Below, one piece after another: positions 47,860 through 60,865 of a stretch of DNA of 64,000 nucleotides. Origin of the DNA: Dillenia suffruticosa (Eukaryota > Streptophyta > Magnoliopsida > Dilleniales > Dilleniaceae). The notes beneath the pieces are model-generated. The model was not told the origin of the DNA and did no database searches. It saw only the letters and a program-made list of their open reading frames with translations. Position 1 is the first letter of the stretch, and each line of letters starts with the position of its first letter. The DNA lies in the NCBI GenBank assembly GCA_033439265.1, contig JAVTVX010000013.1, positions 17,464,500 through 17,528,499 on the forward strand, read 5' to 3'. The position numbers and the translations under genes were made by a program.

Positions 47860-50611
47860 AATGTCTCCGGGTACTCTAAGAAAAGAAAATTTTAGTAAAT
47901 TAGGAATGTCTTAGTTAGATTGGTTGAAATTAAATTTTAATGACTCCAATTTTACAGAAATCTACTCTTTTTGGATTGTTTTATGTATTTAGAATAATCA
48001 AAAGAAATTAAGCTTAATGGATGAACTTAGAGCAGTAGCATATATTAACATTCAATTAATTATTATGGAGGGAGATTTGGAAATTTTGCTCAAGGGTTCA
48101 TTGGGTAAATGTGATATTTCTTAATTATAACAGATGATATTATGCATCTAAAAAAAAAATATTGGGTTGATGGACATTATTGACAAAAATAGATCACCAT
48201 TGCAGGCTCAGTTTTTTAATTTTTCAAGACACAATTGGCAAACATTATGCCGAAATATTAATATAAAATTTTACATTAGAAAGAAAAATCGATACCTCGT
48301 TAAGAAGTATTATCATGTTTTAAGAATGAAATTACGTAGATATTTTTCTCGGTTTTTACTTTGTTTTTAACAAAATATAAAAAAAAAATAATGTCAAATA
48401 ATATTTAATAAATGGATATTTTCTTGAGCCTTCAAATCAAATTTAGTATTTCATTTGTCGAAAGGGCAATTTGTTGGTGGGTGTGGGAAGGGAAGAGTTA
48501 CCAAATTTGGGTGGGCAGTGGCATCCCAAAGCAGCCGGTAGTGGTGGGCCCTTTTGTATGTCCCGATGTTATCTGGGTCCCACTTTCCACCTTCCTAAAC
48601 CACCTGATTAAAAAATGTAGACATGTGAGTTAGAGAGAGAGGGGGGAGGAATCCCAAAAAATATATCTATATATAATATACAGTATTCCTTTTCGATGCA
48701 TCAGCCCAACAAAAACCGTTTCTACTGTTCTTTGTGTGACCGCAAAAATCATAACGCGAACTGTGCGACATGTCATTAGAGATTTATCAAAATAGATTCC
48801 CCGTTTCGGACCGGTTCGGTGTTTGTGTTTATCACCCCCTTCGCAAAATTTTAACCCTTTACCAATTTTACCTAATGACTCAATTAATTCGATAATTAAT
48901 ATTTCTTAATCATAATCGAAACTTTGATTTTTCATGAAAACAAAAAAATCAACGTTAGAATACTTATCCCTCAATTGGGTCTTACAAACGATCGATCCAG
49001 ATTAATTAAAAATGTTTAGTAAAATATTAAAATTATTATTGGTAAAATAATTTGTATATATAGTGTTTTTTTATTTTTAATTAAATTTGATTTCAATTTG
49101 CACTGGGCAACGATTATAGACCCTCTTATGTTGCTTTTTCCCGGTTGATATGAAACGGTTTGCAGCTTTTTTCAGTCCTTGTTTCGTCACTCTAGTAACA
49201 TATACACCTTTTTGGGGGACTTTATATCAAAGGTGCAAGACACGTCCAAGGATCAACTAAATCATTAATATCAACACGTAACGGTAGAAAAAATAAATTT
49301 AACGGCTGAAAAAAATATTATTTTTATTGTACAATTCAAATGTTTTTCGAGCAAGCAAAAAGATTTGCATGCATATTTGGAATTCAACAGCTTTCAGTTT
49401 ATGTTAATTATGTCAATTTATTTAAGATAATTATGAGCAAAAGAATTAAAAGATTAAAATTACTCAGGTTTGACTTTTAACTTGACAGACGGTTTACTTA
49501 ATTTAGATTTAATAAACAAATTTAACTTAAGTGATAATAGTTCAGTTTAACAACTTACTACTAAATTTGGCTTTGTTGTTCTTTATCTCTACTAAAAATA
49601 ATCAAAATACCATATTTATTTCTAAAATTAATTACGACGTACTCTACTAATCGAGTTTGTAATAATGCAAATGAAGTTCTGTCTTATTCCATTAAATAAT
49701 TTCCCCTACCTCTATCCCTCTTGACCTCACTTCTAAAGGGGGCCTTGCCCCGCAAAGTTTTCCCCTTCTTACCACCCACCCTTGAGTATGGGCTCTGATT
49801 TGGTTGTAGAAGAAAATATTGGGAATAGGGTGATGTCAAATTAACAAATGAATTAAAAGAAAAAGAAAATCAACAAATGAATTTGAGTACGGTTTTTTTT
49901 TTTTTTTTTATGTTTTAGAAGTACGTTTTGAAAAATAAATTTACCTGTAATATTTATTATTATTTAATTGTCATCTACCAATTTAGGAGAGAAATACCAG
50001 TCGGGTGGGCTAAGTTTTAGACTTGAGACTGGCATGAAGTGGGAGACAATAAAATTTATGCCTATCAAACAATTAGAGAATTGTTAATATTCTTTACTAA
50101 TAAGCAAATCAATCATGATTACAATCGCCAAATTATGACCAACTAGAAGAGGTAGACTATGGGTCACACTAAAAGGTAATGATGGAGTGAAAGAAGCCAT
50201 CTTGCTTGATGCACAATATCACTGGACTAGACGACATGCTTTGTATTTATCTTAAATTGAACAGTGAGATTGAGTTGTGCTGGGGTGTAAAATACCATAG
50301 CGGAGATTTGTGTGAGCTTGGGAATTGAAACCATTTAGCTGACGTGAAGTTTTCACGTTGTACCCAAATGCGGCAAAACCTTAAATTTGAGTCACAAAAC
50401 AGCTGTCTACACCCAATGAAATCTCTCGCCCTTTGGGGTTTTCTCAAGTGCGTTTTCACTGTCCTCTGTAAATTTTGGGATATCTGAAAGAATTTAGGAG
50501 GCTGTCCCACCATGGCGACATTACACACCAAAAAATGCTTAAACCCACCTCTCTCTCTCTCTCTCTCTATGTCGGCCAAGGACCACCCTTATTCCTTCTC
50601 AAATCTCAGTT

Positions 50612-50619
50612 TATAAATA
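50612..50619 (+). promoter_or_regulatory. TATA box of the GLUTAMINE DUMPER gene
   Basis: TATAAATA preceded by CAGTT, 269 bp upstream of the start codon. It implies a transcription start near 50645 and a leader of about 240 bp. The assignment is by motif and position. Confidence 0.55.
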
Positions 50620-50670
50620 ACTCAATGCAATTCTCTAACCCCATCTCACATTTGACACACACAACCAACC

Positions 50671-50820
50671 TCTCTCTCTCTCTCTCTCTCTCTCCAAATT
50701 GAAGCCACTCTCTTTCTTCCGAATCTTGGATTATAATAACTCATTTAAGCTTCAAAATCTGTCTCACATTTGACACTCGCTTCTTCTTCTTCTTCTTCTT
50801 CTTCTTCTTCTTCTTCTTCT

Positions 50821-50885
<65 letters not shown>
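50671..50885 (+). repeat. Pyrimidine microsatellite leader: (CT)n, (TTC)n, (CT)n, (CA)n
   Basis: CT tract at 50671-50695, TTC/CTT tract at 50781-50826, CT tract to 50861 and CA tract to 50884, ending three bases before the start codon. It would form most of the 5' leader of the gene. Pyrimidine-rich leaders are common in plants, but four adjacent tracts right up to the ATG are notable. Confidence 0.85.
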
Positions 50886-50887
50886 CA

Positions 50888-51400
50888 ATGAGAACCTTAA
50901 GAAACTTCAACACAAACACAACCACAACCACAAACACAAACACAACATCAACAACACCACAAGGACAACACTCACCATGGCACTCACCGGTGCCATACCT
51001 ATTTGGAGGACTGGCAGCCATGTTAGGACTCATAGCCTTTGCTCTCCTAATTCTAGCTTGCTCCTACTGGAAACTCTCGGGCTATCTTGACGGTGACTCC
51101 GGAGACCGAGACACCAATGATTCCTCCCCCGAAACAAACTCATCCGACGGGGGCGAAGCCGTGAAGCCACCGCCGGTGTTTGAGGAGAAGATGTTGGTGA
51201 TAATGGCGGGCCAGCTTAAGCCAACTTTTATTGCCACTCCCGTTTGCAGCAGAGCCTTTTCTTTTAATGATGGTAATACCACCAGTAATAAGGAAGAAAC
51301 GACGTCGTCCGATAAAGTTGAAGATGGGAAACGGGAGGGCTGTGTTCAGGTGGAGATGGGGAGCATGGAGAACCATGGAGGAGCGAATCAGGGTCATTGA
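50888..51400 (+). CDS. GDU: GLUTAMINE DUMPER-like protein (GDU family)
   Basis: A single-exon gene of 170 residues. After a Thr/Asn-rich N-terminus (1-27) comes SPWHSPVPYLFGGLAAMLGL, which opens the single transmembrane segment (about 35-61) and is nearly invariant in GDU proteins, followed by YWKLSGYLDG. The cytoplasmic VIMAG motif is at 104-108 in EEKMLVIMAGQ, followed by PTFIATP, and the tail is acidic. GDU proteins are plant-specific membrane proteins. Overexpression raises amino-acid export, and in Arabidopsis GDU1 acts with the RING ubiquitin ligase LOG2 through the VIMAG region. The start was chosen as the first ATG after the CA tract. Which paralogue this corresponds to cannot be told. 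Confidence 0.95.
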   Translation: MRTLRNFNTNTTTTTNTNTTSTTPQGQHSPWHSPVPYLFGGLAAMLGLIAFALLILACSYWKLSGYLDGDSGDRDTNDSSPETNSSDGGEAVKPPPVFEEKMLVIMAGQLKPTFIATPVCSRAFSFNDGNTTSNKEETTSSDKVEDGKREGCVQVEMGSMENHGGANQGH

Positions 51401-51932
51401 TTTTTTTTTTTTGCCTTTTTGTGGTTTTTGATTTTTTGACTTTTGGGATTCATGCTCGTATTTAGAGAAAGATTTTGTTTGGAAGGGTAAATCCGGAAGA
51501 AATTATGACCTTGCAATGTTGGGATTGGGATCTGTGTGTACCTTTTGAAGTTTTTTTTTTTTTTTTTTTTTTTTTTCCCTCCTCTTCTTTTCCCTTGTTT
51601 TCCCCTCTCTTCCCTCTGCATTGCGGGAAATGTAAATATAAAGAGGTAATATGAAGGAATAGCTTTTCGGCCCAGTATTCCACTTCTAGCCGTGTTTGTT
51701 TTTTTTTTTTTTTTTTTCTCCTACTTTTATCATTTTCGTAGCATCAATATTCTTGTCTCTTTAACCATAAAAATATTAGGCAGCATCAATTTAAAACACA
51801 AAAACCTACACAAGTAATATGTTAAAAGTTCTATGTTTGATGTTCTCAGGGCTCAAGTCTGAAATGCCCAGTGCCTCGTATGTGAACAATCTAAGTCCAA
51901 AAACTACACTTTTTTTTTTCTTGAAATCTGGA

Positions 51933-51963
<31 letters not shown>

Positions 51964-52223
51964 AAAAAATATTGTTTAAAGATAATTAAGTCATACAATA
52001 GAAAATGTCTCTACCTATTAACATTTGTATCAGAATCAACTGATACTGACAAGGTTAATATAATGCATTACACTTGCCGGAAAATCATTCTTTTAAGAAA
52101 AATCTCTTTTTTGAGAAATTTAAGAGAAGAAATTTCTTTCCACATTTAGTAGGTATACTAATAACACAAATATATTCTGTCAATGAATAGAGATATAAAT
52201 CTAACAACGTAACATTGGTGTCT

Positions 52224-52254
52224 TTTAATTAATTAATTAATTAATTAATTAATT
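52224..52254. repeat. (TTAA)n microsatellite
   Basis: Seven or so TTAA units in a row. Confidence 0.93.
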
Positions 52255-52889
52255 ATTATTTTTATTTTTATCTTCTCCTTATGGTCCACCTAACAAAATA
52301 GTAACAGAAATGAAAGCGGTTGGGTGGTTCCAAAAGTAGATGCATCATTTGATGCTTTCTCCTTCCATTTTTTTAAGCCTAACGAATAATCAGTAGTCCT
52401 ATGCTACGGATAAGGATGAGCACCTTTTTTAAGCCTCATCCATGCCATTTGATTGCATCAAGCCTCCTATTGGGAGGACTGAAATATATTTGCTTCAATA
52501 AAATTATGGGATGTCAAACACTATTTATTTATATAACATAATACTATTTTTGGAGTGAGACTACCCTAATTTTGCGAATGAAGAGCCATAGTTTTTTGGG
52601 AAATTTATTTCATATAAACGCATGCCTTACAATAGTTGAGCAGTAAGCATAATGTGGTGTTAGTAGGTTGAAAAGAAACCATGTTGGTAATAGTATTTTT
52701 CCACAATTTGTGAATTCAAGTTATTAATTTCATTCATTATGAAGAAAATTTTTGAGTGATGCCAATCATCATAGCTGTGGCCCTCCATTGCGTCATCGTC
52801 AAATCATTAAACAAAAATAGAACCAACCAAGATTGCTTCCATTGCAAATCTTGCTCGGCTTCATAATAAGAAGTTTATCAGACGTTTTC

Positions 52890-52890
<1 letters not shown>

Positions 52891-52941
<51 letters not shown>
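52891..52941. repeat. (ATT)n microsatellite
   Basis: About 17 uninterrupted trinucleotide units. The poly-isoleucine frame over it is not coding. Confidence 0.95.
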
Positions 52942-55900
52942 GTCTGGATATACAACTTTATTTATTGGTCAAAGTCATGGACAGCGACCAAAAGCTTCTT
53001 TCATATTTCATATACCACGTTTCTAGGTTATGTCTAGAAATATTTTTAGGGATAAAATACACTACAAGATATACATTTTGAACGAATTAAAAATTAAAAA
53101 TTAAAAATTAAATAAATTTAACATTTGAAAAAAATAAATAAATTTTTCCAATAATATGCTAAAAACTTGTAATTTAAATTATAGTTGGATTTAAAAATTC
53201 TAAAAACATTGATTTGTGGGTTTTTACAAAAGGATATAATTTGTTTTCTAAGAAATTATGTTGTCCATATGAAATAAATGTTAAAAATGTAAAACATTAT
53301 GTGAATAAGCATATATATTAGATTATCGGTGAATTTCAAAAAAATTATTACTTTTATTCAAATATAGCAAAGATGTATGTTGCGGTGATTATTTTTTTTT
53401 TTTTTAAATGCCTTGTAAAGCCACAACAACGGCAAACTCGATTTTTTCATAATGTGGTTGCGCAACCGATTTGTTTATTTTTATTTTTTTAAAAAAATAA
53501 TTATGCTTACAATTTTAAGTAGACGCATTTTAGCAAAATTATTTAAAAAAAGAAAAGAAAAGAAAACCTACCATTTTATCTTTGTATAGTTTATACAGTT
53601 GTATTTATTTTGTGTCGTTTTGTACCCAAACTTTGCAGACATTTCAAACAAACATGATTTTGAGATAGAAGAATTTGGAAAGATGTTAGATGATGGACAT
53701 GGATTTTCAGCTGCAGACAATTCCTCTCTCAAATTTGGAAATTAGATTGCCCTTGAGATAGAAAAGATAAGCCGTTTATAGGACGAAGGCATTTAAGTGG
53801 CACTGGTGTTGGTGCTAAGCAAGTGGTGAGACTATGATTGGATTAGTGGGGTACATTTTATCACTCTTGCTAGGTCACAAGCAAGCAGATGTTTGCCAAA
53901 ATAATTAAAGACATAATGTCGACTAATATGTTATCATCATCTTTTACTAAAATGATCAAGTACGTTTTGGAGGTCATTAGATTTTAAATGTTTATATTTT
54001 TTTTATACTATACTAATCAATATTTGGAATCATACTTTTTTAAATAATTTTATTTTATTTTATTTTATTTTATAAAGTGATGTTGGGTATACTTCTATTT
54101 TTATTTTATTATTTTTTTTATATTATACCAACCGATATCTGGAACCATATTCCGATTAATTTGATTTGAGATTTATATAATTCAAGTCCAATGTTTCTTT
54201 TTATTTTGCATAATTCAATTGCGGTGCAAGGTTCTGCTCCTGCCTTTGTTTTTGAACTTCTTCATCCGCTTTTGGATTTCCAAAGGAAGATAGATTCTCA
54301 ATCTCCTCTTCTTAATTTCTTGGGACTCCTTTCCTTTTGCACTTGCACACCCCCCAAAAAAGAAAGGAAAAAAGTGCAAGAATATGGGGTTGTGCCTTTA
54401 ATTAGGCCCTTGCATTGGATTCACCCACAGACATGAATAAATAATTGAAATTTTTACTATTATTAAATCAGTACACGTTTAAGAATTCATAAAATTTATA
54501 ATTTTTTTTAGCATGAATTCTTATATCTTATTTTTAAAATAATTTATTTAAGTATTTGAATAAGATATGATAAAATAGTTTATAATATAATTTATAAATT
54601 TATAAGTTGTGGTGTTTAATAACAATAAGTTCTTATATAAAATTTTTTTAATGTTAAAATAATTAAAAATGATAAAATATCATTAATATCATGTAAATAT
54701 TTATTTATTCACATAGAAAGGATACACAAGGAGTAATTAAATGTCAATAATGACAATTTAGTTGGTTTATTGCTTAAAATGAAATAGATTATAAGTTGCA
54801 TAAAAAAGGTCAGGATGATATCAATTTTTTTTTTATATTATAAAATTTAAATATTTTATTTTTAGAGTTTGTAATTTTTTTTTTTTTTTTTTAAATTACA
54901 AAACAAATTTTCATAGTTAACTGAACACCCTCCAAAATCTGTTACTCCGGAAGACTCCCACCGCGCAAAAATCGGGACAATTATTATTAATATTGGGGCA
55001 AAAGGATGATCTTTTGACCGGGACTTATCCCTCACTTACTCGTTTTTGCCTTTTGAACCTTTGGGTACGCGTTACGTGCACATACAAGCAAGCCCTATGG
55101 ACAGACCTCGAGGCTAAAAAAGCAAAATAGCTTTATGCAGCACACTTGTTGCCAGGAGAAAATCGTCATAAATATTTTTTAGAAATTGCTTTCAAAAATT
55201 GAATAATTTTAAATTATTAAATCAAAAAAAGTTATGAATATTATTATTTGATAGCGGTGCAGTTTGTGATATAAATTATAAGAATTATTCTGATCTTTTG
55301 TAGGAAGAAAATACATTTATCCAAGTATATTTACTCATTTACTCAGAATTAGCAAGACCTTTTTTTTTTTTCTTCCTTTTTTGTTGAGCACTAAAGTGAA
55401 AAATATATGAACATTGTCATTTCTCTATCGGTATGCATCATTACTATTTACAAAATATTCGGTTTAGATTACAACTATTTTTCATAATTTGCTAAAATTA
55501 TAATCTTTAACTCTATCCCAAAAATTATTAATTCACGACCTATTAATGTAGCAACCAGTGCTTCTAGTAAATCCAAAAATAATAATAATAATAGCAAGAA
55601 CCACATCCGATATCTATACACCTCTGTAAAACTTAATCTCCCCACCCCCTCCCTCCCGGGAACCGGGAAAGGAGCATACTTCAATCAAAAGAAACAATGA
55701 TCTCAATTCATATCTCTTGATTAAAGCTTTTGCATAAAAATGACCTAAAAAAAGATACACAGAATTGTAGAGGGTGTTAGAATGGCTTTCACGCAAATCT
55801 TTTATCTCTCATGCAAAGTTGTCTTTCACTTTTTTTTTTATGGCCTTTTTCATATAATGGATTTTTTGTGCAATGTGATGTAATGCAGTGAAAAATTGGT

Positions 55901-57978
55901 TGGATAAGAATTGGGTTAGGATATCTCTTCATGAGATAGACGACATGTATCAAAGTCAAAGTACATGGCCTACAATTACAATATATTTAAATAGAAGTGG
56001 ATAATAATATTAGATTTTTTAATTAAGTTTCGGATTCAAAAATTGAGAATGAAAAAAAATTACGTTAAAAGAATTTCTTTTTAAATTGGACTCGACAATT
56101 CTCGAATCAAAATAATCAGAACATAATTCTGGATATCAGTTGGTTATATAATATATATACTTGGATATGTTAAATTTAAGGGTAGATAACTTTTAGATGG
56201 TTAATGTTTTTTTACCATGCACCATCGTGTACCCATGAGAAAGTAGCCACCAAAACGATAGATGATGAAATTTTATCCGTGTGCAGAGTCGTTGTCGTTG
56301 CTAGTATCCTACTGACAAAATCCTTCTGGGAATGAAATAATGAAAAAATAGGAAGAAATGTTGGCGGCATATTGATTGGATATTGCTCCTTGTATGTTTT
56401 AACTAAAACGCAAAGGAAATCTTAGGGGAATTAGTTATACCTAGATCTAGTATAATTACCTGGCCTGGCATTAGATTAGGCTTAAACCTACTTTAATCCA
56501 GTTCTCTGTTAGTCTCAAAATGGGACTTGATTCTTTTTTTTATTGAATCAATCGATATCCAAAATTATATTATGATTAATTGGGTTTAAACTATTATAAG
56601 ACTCTTTAAATTGAACCTATTTCATGAATTCAATCTTCATGCCAAAGAGGGTGGTCGTGACTATGTTTCAATATGTACTTTGGATCCAACCCAAACTCGA
56701 CACAACCCACCTGCCCATGCTTAAATCTAATTATACCCCAAAACTCACTTGGGTTAAAGACGATCGATAGTTTTTCAAATTATAATATTGCCCCCAATAA
56801 AAAATAATTTATATTCTCTTTTTATATTTTTGAATATTAAAATGTTGAAAAATTACTTGTACCTTTATTTCCCCATTCTCTAATTTCCCTTTCCCGACCC
56901 ACGGTATTAGTGATATATCTTGTCTTCTCTTGCAAAACTCTTAGACTATGTTGGAGATCTATGGATCTTGCGAGACATCTTCGCTCCTCACAAGAGGTCT
57001 TGGTGCTTTGAAGGGTGTAAATCAAATCATAAACTTTATACAGATCTCCTAGGGTAAATAAAAGCCAAAGAATTAAACCGAAGTGATAGCCTCAACAAGG
57101 AAACCCTCTCCTTTTTTGAGTTTCACCTCATTAACAAATCATTTTTTTGAATCCATATGAGGCTGTCATTTGAGCACATAATCAAACCACAATTTGTGGC
57201 TAGAGGAGTGACCTGGTACAGAAAGATACATCATCATAGATCATGGTTCATATATGAATAAAGCCAACCATGCTTGGGAAGTGCCATTACAGCAGCACGC
57301 ATTAATGTCAAATCAAACATTCAAAAAATAAAACCTTCTCAATTAGTTGGACCTAGTGAAATGGATTTGAGACTCTTTCTTAACCTCAATCTCAAGCTTC
57401 TGTGGAAGATTTAAAGTGACGCAATGTGCATTATGATCATGATCTTAGAAACCCTTCTCTGTTGTTCTTTTCTTTTGATATTCAATGACTTGGTTTTGTA
57501 TGGATGGAAGAAATTTGAGTTATGGACTATCGATGTTGACCAGCATTATCTACTGGGGCATCACCATCTTGACATTCTCCATATTCAATTATGAGGGGAA
57601 CGTTGTTTGGAATTTGCAATCATCTGTTTCAGAAAAAAAAAGGATGGAAAACCACAACTCATCATGGGCAATTACCTCACACTCACACCAGAGATTTGAA
57701 TCTGTCATAAAGAAAGGAAAATAAAAGATAAAATCAAAAGGTATAAAGAACAAAGGAGAATGCTGTACATCACACATTTCAAAGTTTATTATTTTTTATG
57801 CTATTATACATAGGAAAAATTAAAAGATATATATATATATTTGTAAACAAAAATAAGAATAGAAGATCACTCATAAATAATAAGCATGACAAGTTGATGA
57901 ATTTAAAATCTATAATACAAAGTAATATCCAACAATGATTTGCACCAAGTGAATGATCGTTAGAATTTTGGAACTTTG

Positions 57979-58070
57979 CCAATGAGGTATAACTCAAATG
58001 ACATCGTCTCTCCTTCCTCTTATAAACGTTTCGAGTTCGAGTTTCCCTATCTATCATTAAAAGAAAAAAA
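57979..58070 (+). mobile_element. Short SINE with 9-bp target duplication
   Basis: A 92-bp insertion flanked by GGAACTTTG at 57970-57978 and 58071-58079. It begins CCAATGAGGTATAACTCAAAT (A-box-like), has a B-box-like AGTTCGAGTTTC near 58034 and ends in an A-rich tail (AAAAGAAAAAAA). The same family sits in intron 4 of the GLR copies. Too short to encode anything. Moved by LINE enzymes, as SINEs are. Confidence 0.78.
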
Positions 58071-58527
58071 GGAACTTTGTAGGTTGGGCTTGCCGTCATT
58101 TGTTTATGTCCCTAATAGTCTGTATAATTATTGTAGTTTCAAAGGGACCAAGGAAAAATTGTCTTGACTGTTCCGTTCCAAAAAGTTCATCACCTCATAA
58201 ATTATTGGCTAATTAATTTATCATGTCAAATGTATAAATAATTAAAATGTTAAAAATTGTCATTGTAATCAATTATTATATTAATTGGTGAAATAGCAAA
58301 GAAAAACTTTAAAAGAAATTAAAAAAAGAAAAATTAATTTAGTAATATATTTTTTTAGATGGTCGAGAGATTTGGTATTTTCTAATACCTAGAAAGAGAA
58401 CATTAAAAAAAAAAAAAAAAGAATTCCATAGTTGGTGCTAATATAATATTTCATGGGAAGAGAAAAAGGGTTTCTTGGGCTGGGTTTGCATTGCATGCTT
58501 AGGCTTGAGATGGAAAATTGCTATTTT

Positions 58528-58600
58528 TTTTTATTACACAATAATTTGAACTCCAGATCACGGGATTAACGGAGGGGGTTGTGACCACTAAACTATTTAC
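58528..58600 (-). mobile_element. SINE-like element (A box, weak B box, poly-A)
   Basis: On the minus strand the A box TAGTTTAGTGG followed by TCAC is perfect. A weak B box (AGTTCAAATTA) follows about 33 bases later, then an A-rich tail, seen as the T run at 58525-58533. No target duplication was identified. Confidence 0.45.
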
Positions 58601-58768
58601 TTGGGATAGAAAATAAAAAACAAAAAATATTTTATCTATAAATATACTCTAGATATTAGATATTAATTATAAAAGAAACTAAGAAATGTTATAAAATATA
58701 ATCATTGCATTGAATCTAAAAATAATCATTAAATTTTATAAGAATTCATAAATTAATGTAAAAAAGGT

Positions 58769-58804
58769 TTATTTTATTTTATTTTATTTTATTTTATTTT
58801 ATTT
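58769..58804. repeat. (TTTTA)n microsatellite
   Basis: About seven pentamer units. Confidence 0.9.
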
Positions 58805-59348
58805 GCTCTTTGCTCAGAAAAACCATAAAGGGAGCAACCAATATTAAACAAATTAATGTATACGAATTTATTAAACAAACTAATTTAAAAGAATCACTTT
58901 ATAATTCTAATGGAATAAATTATCATATGTTATTCATTAATTCACACAAAATTTCTAAAAATTTGGGATTGCTCCCCTTAATGTTCGCCCGGCCAATGGT
59001 ATAAGAAATAAATTTTAGTTGTCATTGATCTCTTAATACCTTTTTTACTCGGTTTAAATTTTGATTCTAGTTTGTTATATTTTTAAATTTCACAATTTTA
59101 TTAAGTAGCATACAGAAAAATTAATATATAATTTTTGTATATAAATAGAAAATATTTACATTCGTTTTTAAAAATTAAAACCTTCATCAAAAATTTAGTA
59201 AATAGAAAAAGGTTTGAACGTAGTTTTAGTTCCATTTTTTAATTCAATAAACTTCTTGTTTGTTTCTTTTTTTGATTACCTTTGCCTAGGAACCATGATC
59301 ACTTCAGGACTACCCGTAAATTATTTGATTTTAGGTTGAAGTGCTTCG

Positions 59349-59400
59349 GGGCCCAATATTCTGGTCGTGGTCTTCCTTTTGGGCCCACGACGTTGGGCTT
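59349..59400. promoter_or_regulatory. Promoter-like cluster of GGGCCCA (site II type) motifs
   Basis: GGGCCCA at 59349-59355 and 59381-59387 and TTGGGCTT at 59394-59401 lie within 55 bp. TGGGCC/GGGCCCA clusters are bound by TCP factors and are typical of plant housekeeping promoters. The gene they would drive was not found. The motif is palindromic, so direction is open. Confidence 0.35.
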
Positions 59401-59494
59401 TGAGCCTAGATTCTTATAATGAAACATTGCGGCTGAAAACGAAGAGAGCCGAGGTGGGATCGTTCATTTTCTCGAGTTTACAGTTCTCTCGGTT

Positions 59495-59705
59495 TTTTTT
59501 TTTTTTTTTTTTCTTTTGTACGATGGCTTGACCACCGCTCCGTATTCAGACTTTCACCTCGACTAATCTGAAACAACTACTGCATGGCTCACTTTATGGG
59601 GACGAGTCTCCCAACATTGTTTTTCCATGCCTAGGGGGGAGTCGAACTGCTGACCTGATTAAGAAACGAAGGTACTCATCCCACCTACGCCAATAAGTGT
59701 TGATA
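59495..59705 (-). mobile_element. SINE, 211 bp, with 14-bp target duplication
   Basis: On the minus strand it starts TATCAACACTTATTGGCGTAG. It carries an A box TGGCGTAGGTGG (plus 59681-59692) and a B box AGTTCGACTCC (plus 59638-59648) with the tRNA-like 32-base spacing, and ends in a poly-A tail of 18 or more (the T run at 59495-59512). The flanks CAGTTCTCTCGGTT (59481-59494) and CAATTCTCTCGGTT (59706-59719) are the target duplication, 13 of 14 bases alike. All hallmarks of a recent SINE insertion are present. Confidence 0.92.
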
Positions 59706-59719
59706 CAATTCTCTCGGTT

Positions 59720-60831
59720 AAGAAACCTCAAGTAATGTATTAAACATCTGAATCTAGTTATTATTATTTTTTAGTTTTATATATAGCATAATTAGTATTT
59801 TTTATCAGTTTATTAAATAAAATAGAGGTTGTAACAATAAATTACAAAATATAAAATGAGTTAAAAAAATTATTTTAAAAAGTTTTAAACAATTAAAATT
59901 TAAAAATGATTTAAAATGAGGGGCCCTTAGAAGGTGGTTGTTGGGCTTTTGAGAGGATCCGATGAGCCCAAAATCAAAGGGACGCAAATTAGAATTGAGA
60001 ATGTGAGATATGGGGATGACTACTTGATGGCAATTGATCTGGCTACTACGGATGATGATGATGATGATGATAGGGGTGAAGAGAGTAGTGCTTTTGGTGT
60101 TTTTGGGGCTATGGTGGTGCAAAAGATGCATGACCCTTATAAGAGAATTGGAGATAGAAGAACGGGAAAATTTTAATCACAGAGAGAGGGGGGCGGGGAG
60201 GGAGATTTGGTCTTCAATTTGTTGATATAAAATTTGACAATTATTTCTTGATTTCCTCCATCAATTTGAAGGAGATGAATAGAAACTTGGAGGGTTTGTG
60301 TATCTCTTTCTATTGTGATTTATATTTTTTGTTCAAAAGGGGAAGTATGAAATATGTTTACAGATGATATGCATGTTTTGTTTTAAGTTTTTAAATTTTT
60401 AGATTTGATGAAATATTAAAATGTAAGGAAAATTAGTAGAATATGAAGTGTGAACAACCACAAATTTCCCATAACACCAAATATAATAAGTTAGGCAATG
60501 GCTCTTCGCAGGCTTGCTTCTTTTTTTGAGTTAATGCGCCTTCGATTTTTATTTTTTATTGTATGTACATCGGTAAAATAGTCAAACCGTTCAAATATAA
60601 TTTTAAAATTACTGAAATATGAAACTATTAATTATATTTTTAATTAATTTAAATATTTAAAAAGATATAGTAGTTACATAAATCGAAAATGATATCAGAA
60701 AGTTTTAAATTGGAGCCGTGTGATGAGAGGAGTATTAAGTTAAAATCATTTCAAACACTGTTACTCCATTTCAAAATTTGACATGTTCACTCATTTAAAC
60801 TTTAAAAAAAAAAAAATCATAATTAAACAAA

Positions 60832-60865
<34 letters not shown>

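Larger units (their letters stand above)
46084..50580. other. Intergenic region upstream of GLUTAMINE DUMPER
   Basis: AT-rich spacer with a SINE-like piece near 46443, a perfect hairpin at 47834-47859 and short chance frames. No gene was recognised. Confidence 0.45.
51401..57969. other. Intergenic region after GLUTAMINE DUMPER
   Basis: The first 250 bp is probably 3' UTR with a long T run near 51550-51576. The remainder is AT-rich with simple repeats at 51933-51960 (TA), 52224-52254 (TTAA) and 52891-52941 (ATT). Open frames up to about 93 codons were inspected and none is recognisable. Confidence 0.45.

Noticed and set aside
50770-51090. Ser/Leu-rich frame overlapping the GLUTAMINE DUMPER start
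   Set aside because: It translates the TTC, CT and CA repeats, lacks an ATG at its start, and reads the real gene out of frame.
50888-51400. Functional link between the GLUTAMINE DUMPER gene and the GLR array
   Set aside because: Both concern amino acids, but 20 kb of unrelated DNA separates them and plant genes are rarely clustered by function. Nothing in the sequence supports coupling.
59934-60176. 80-codon Asp-rich plus-strand frame
   Set aside because: The Asp run comes from a GAT repeat and no family was recognised. Kept only as context for the nearby promoter-like cluster.
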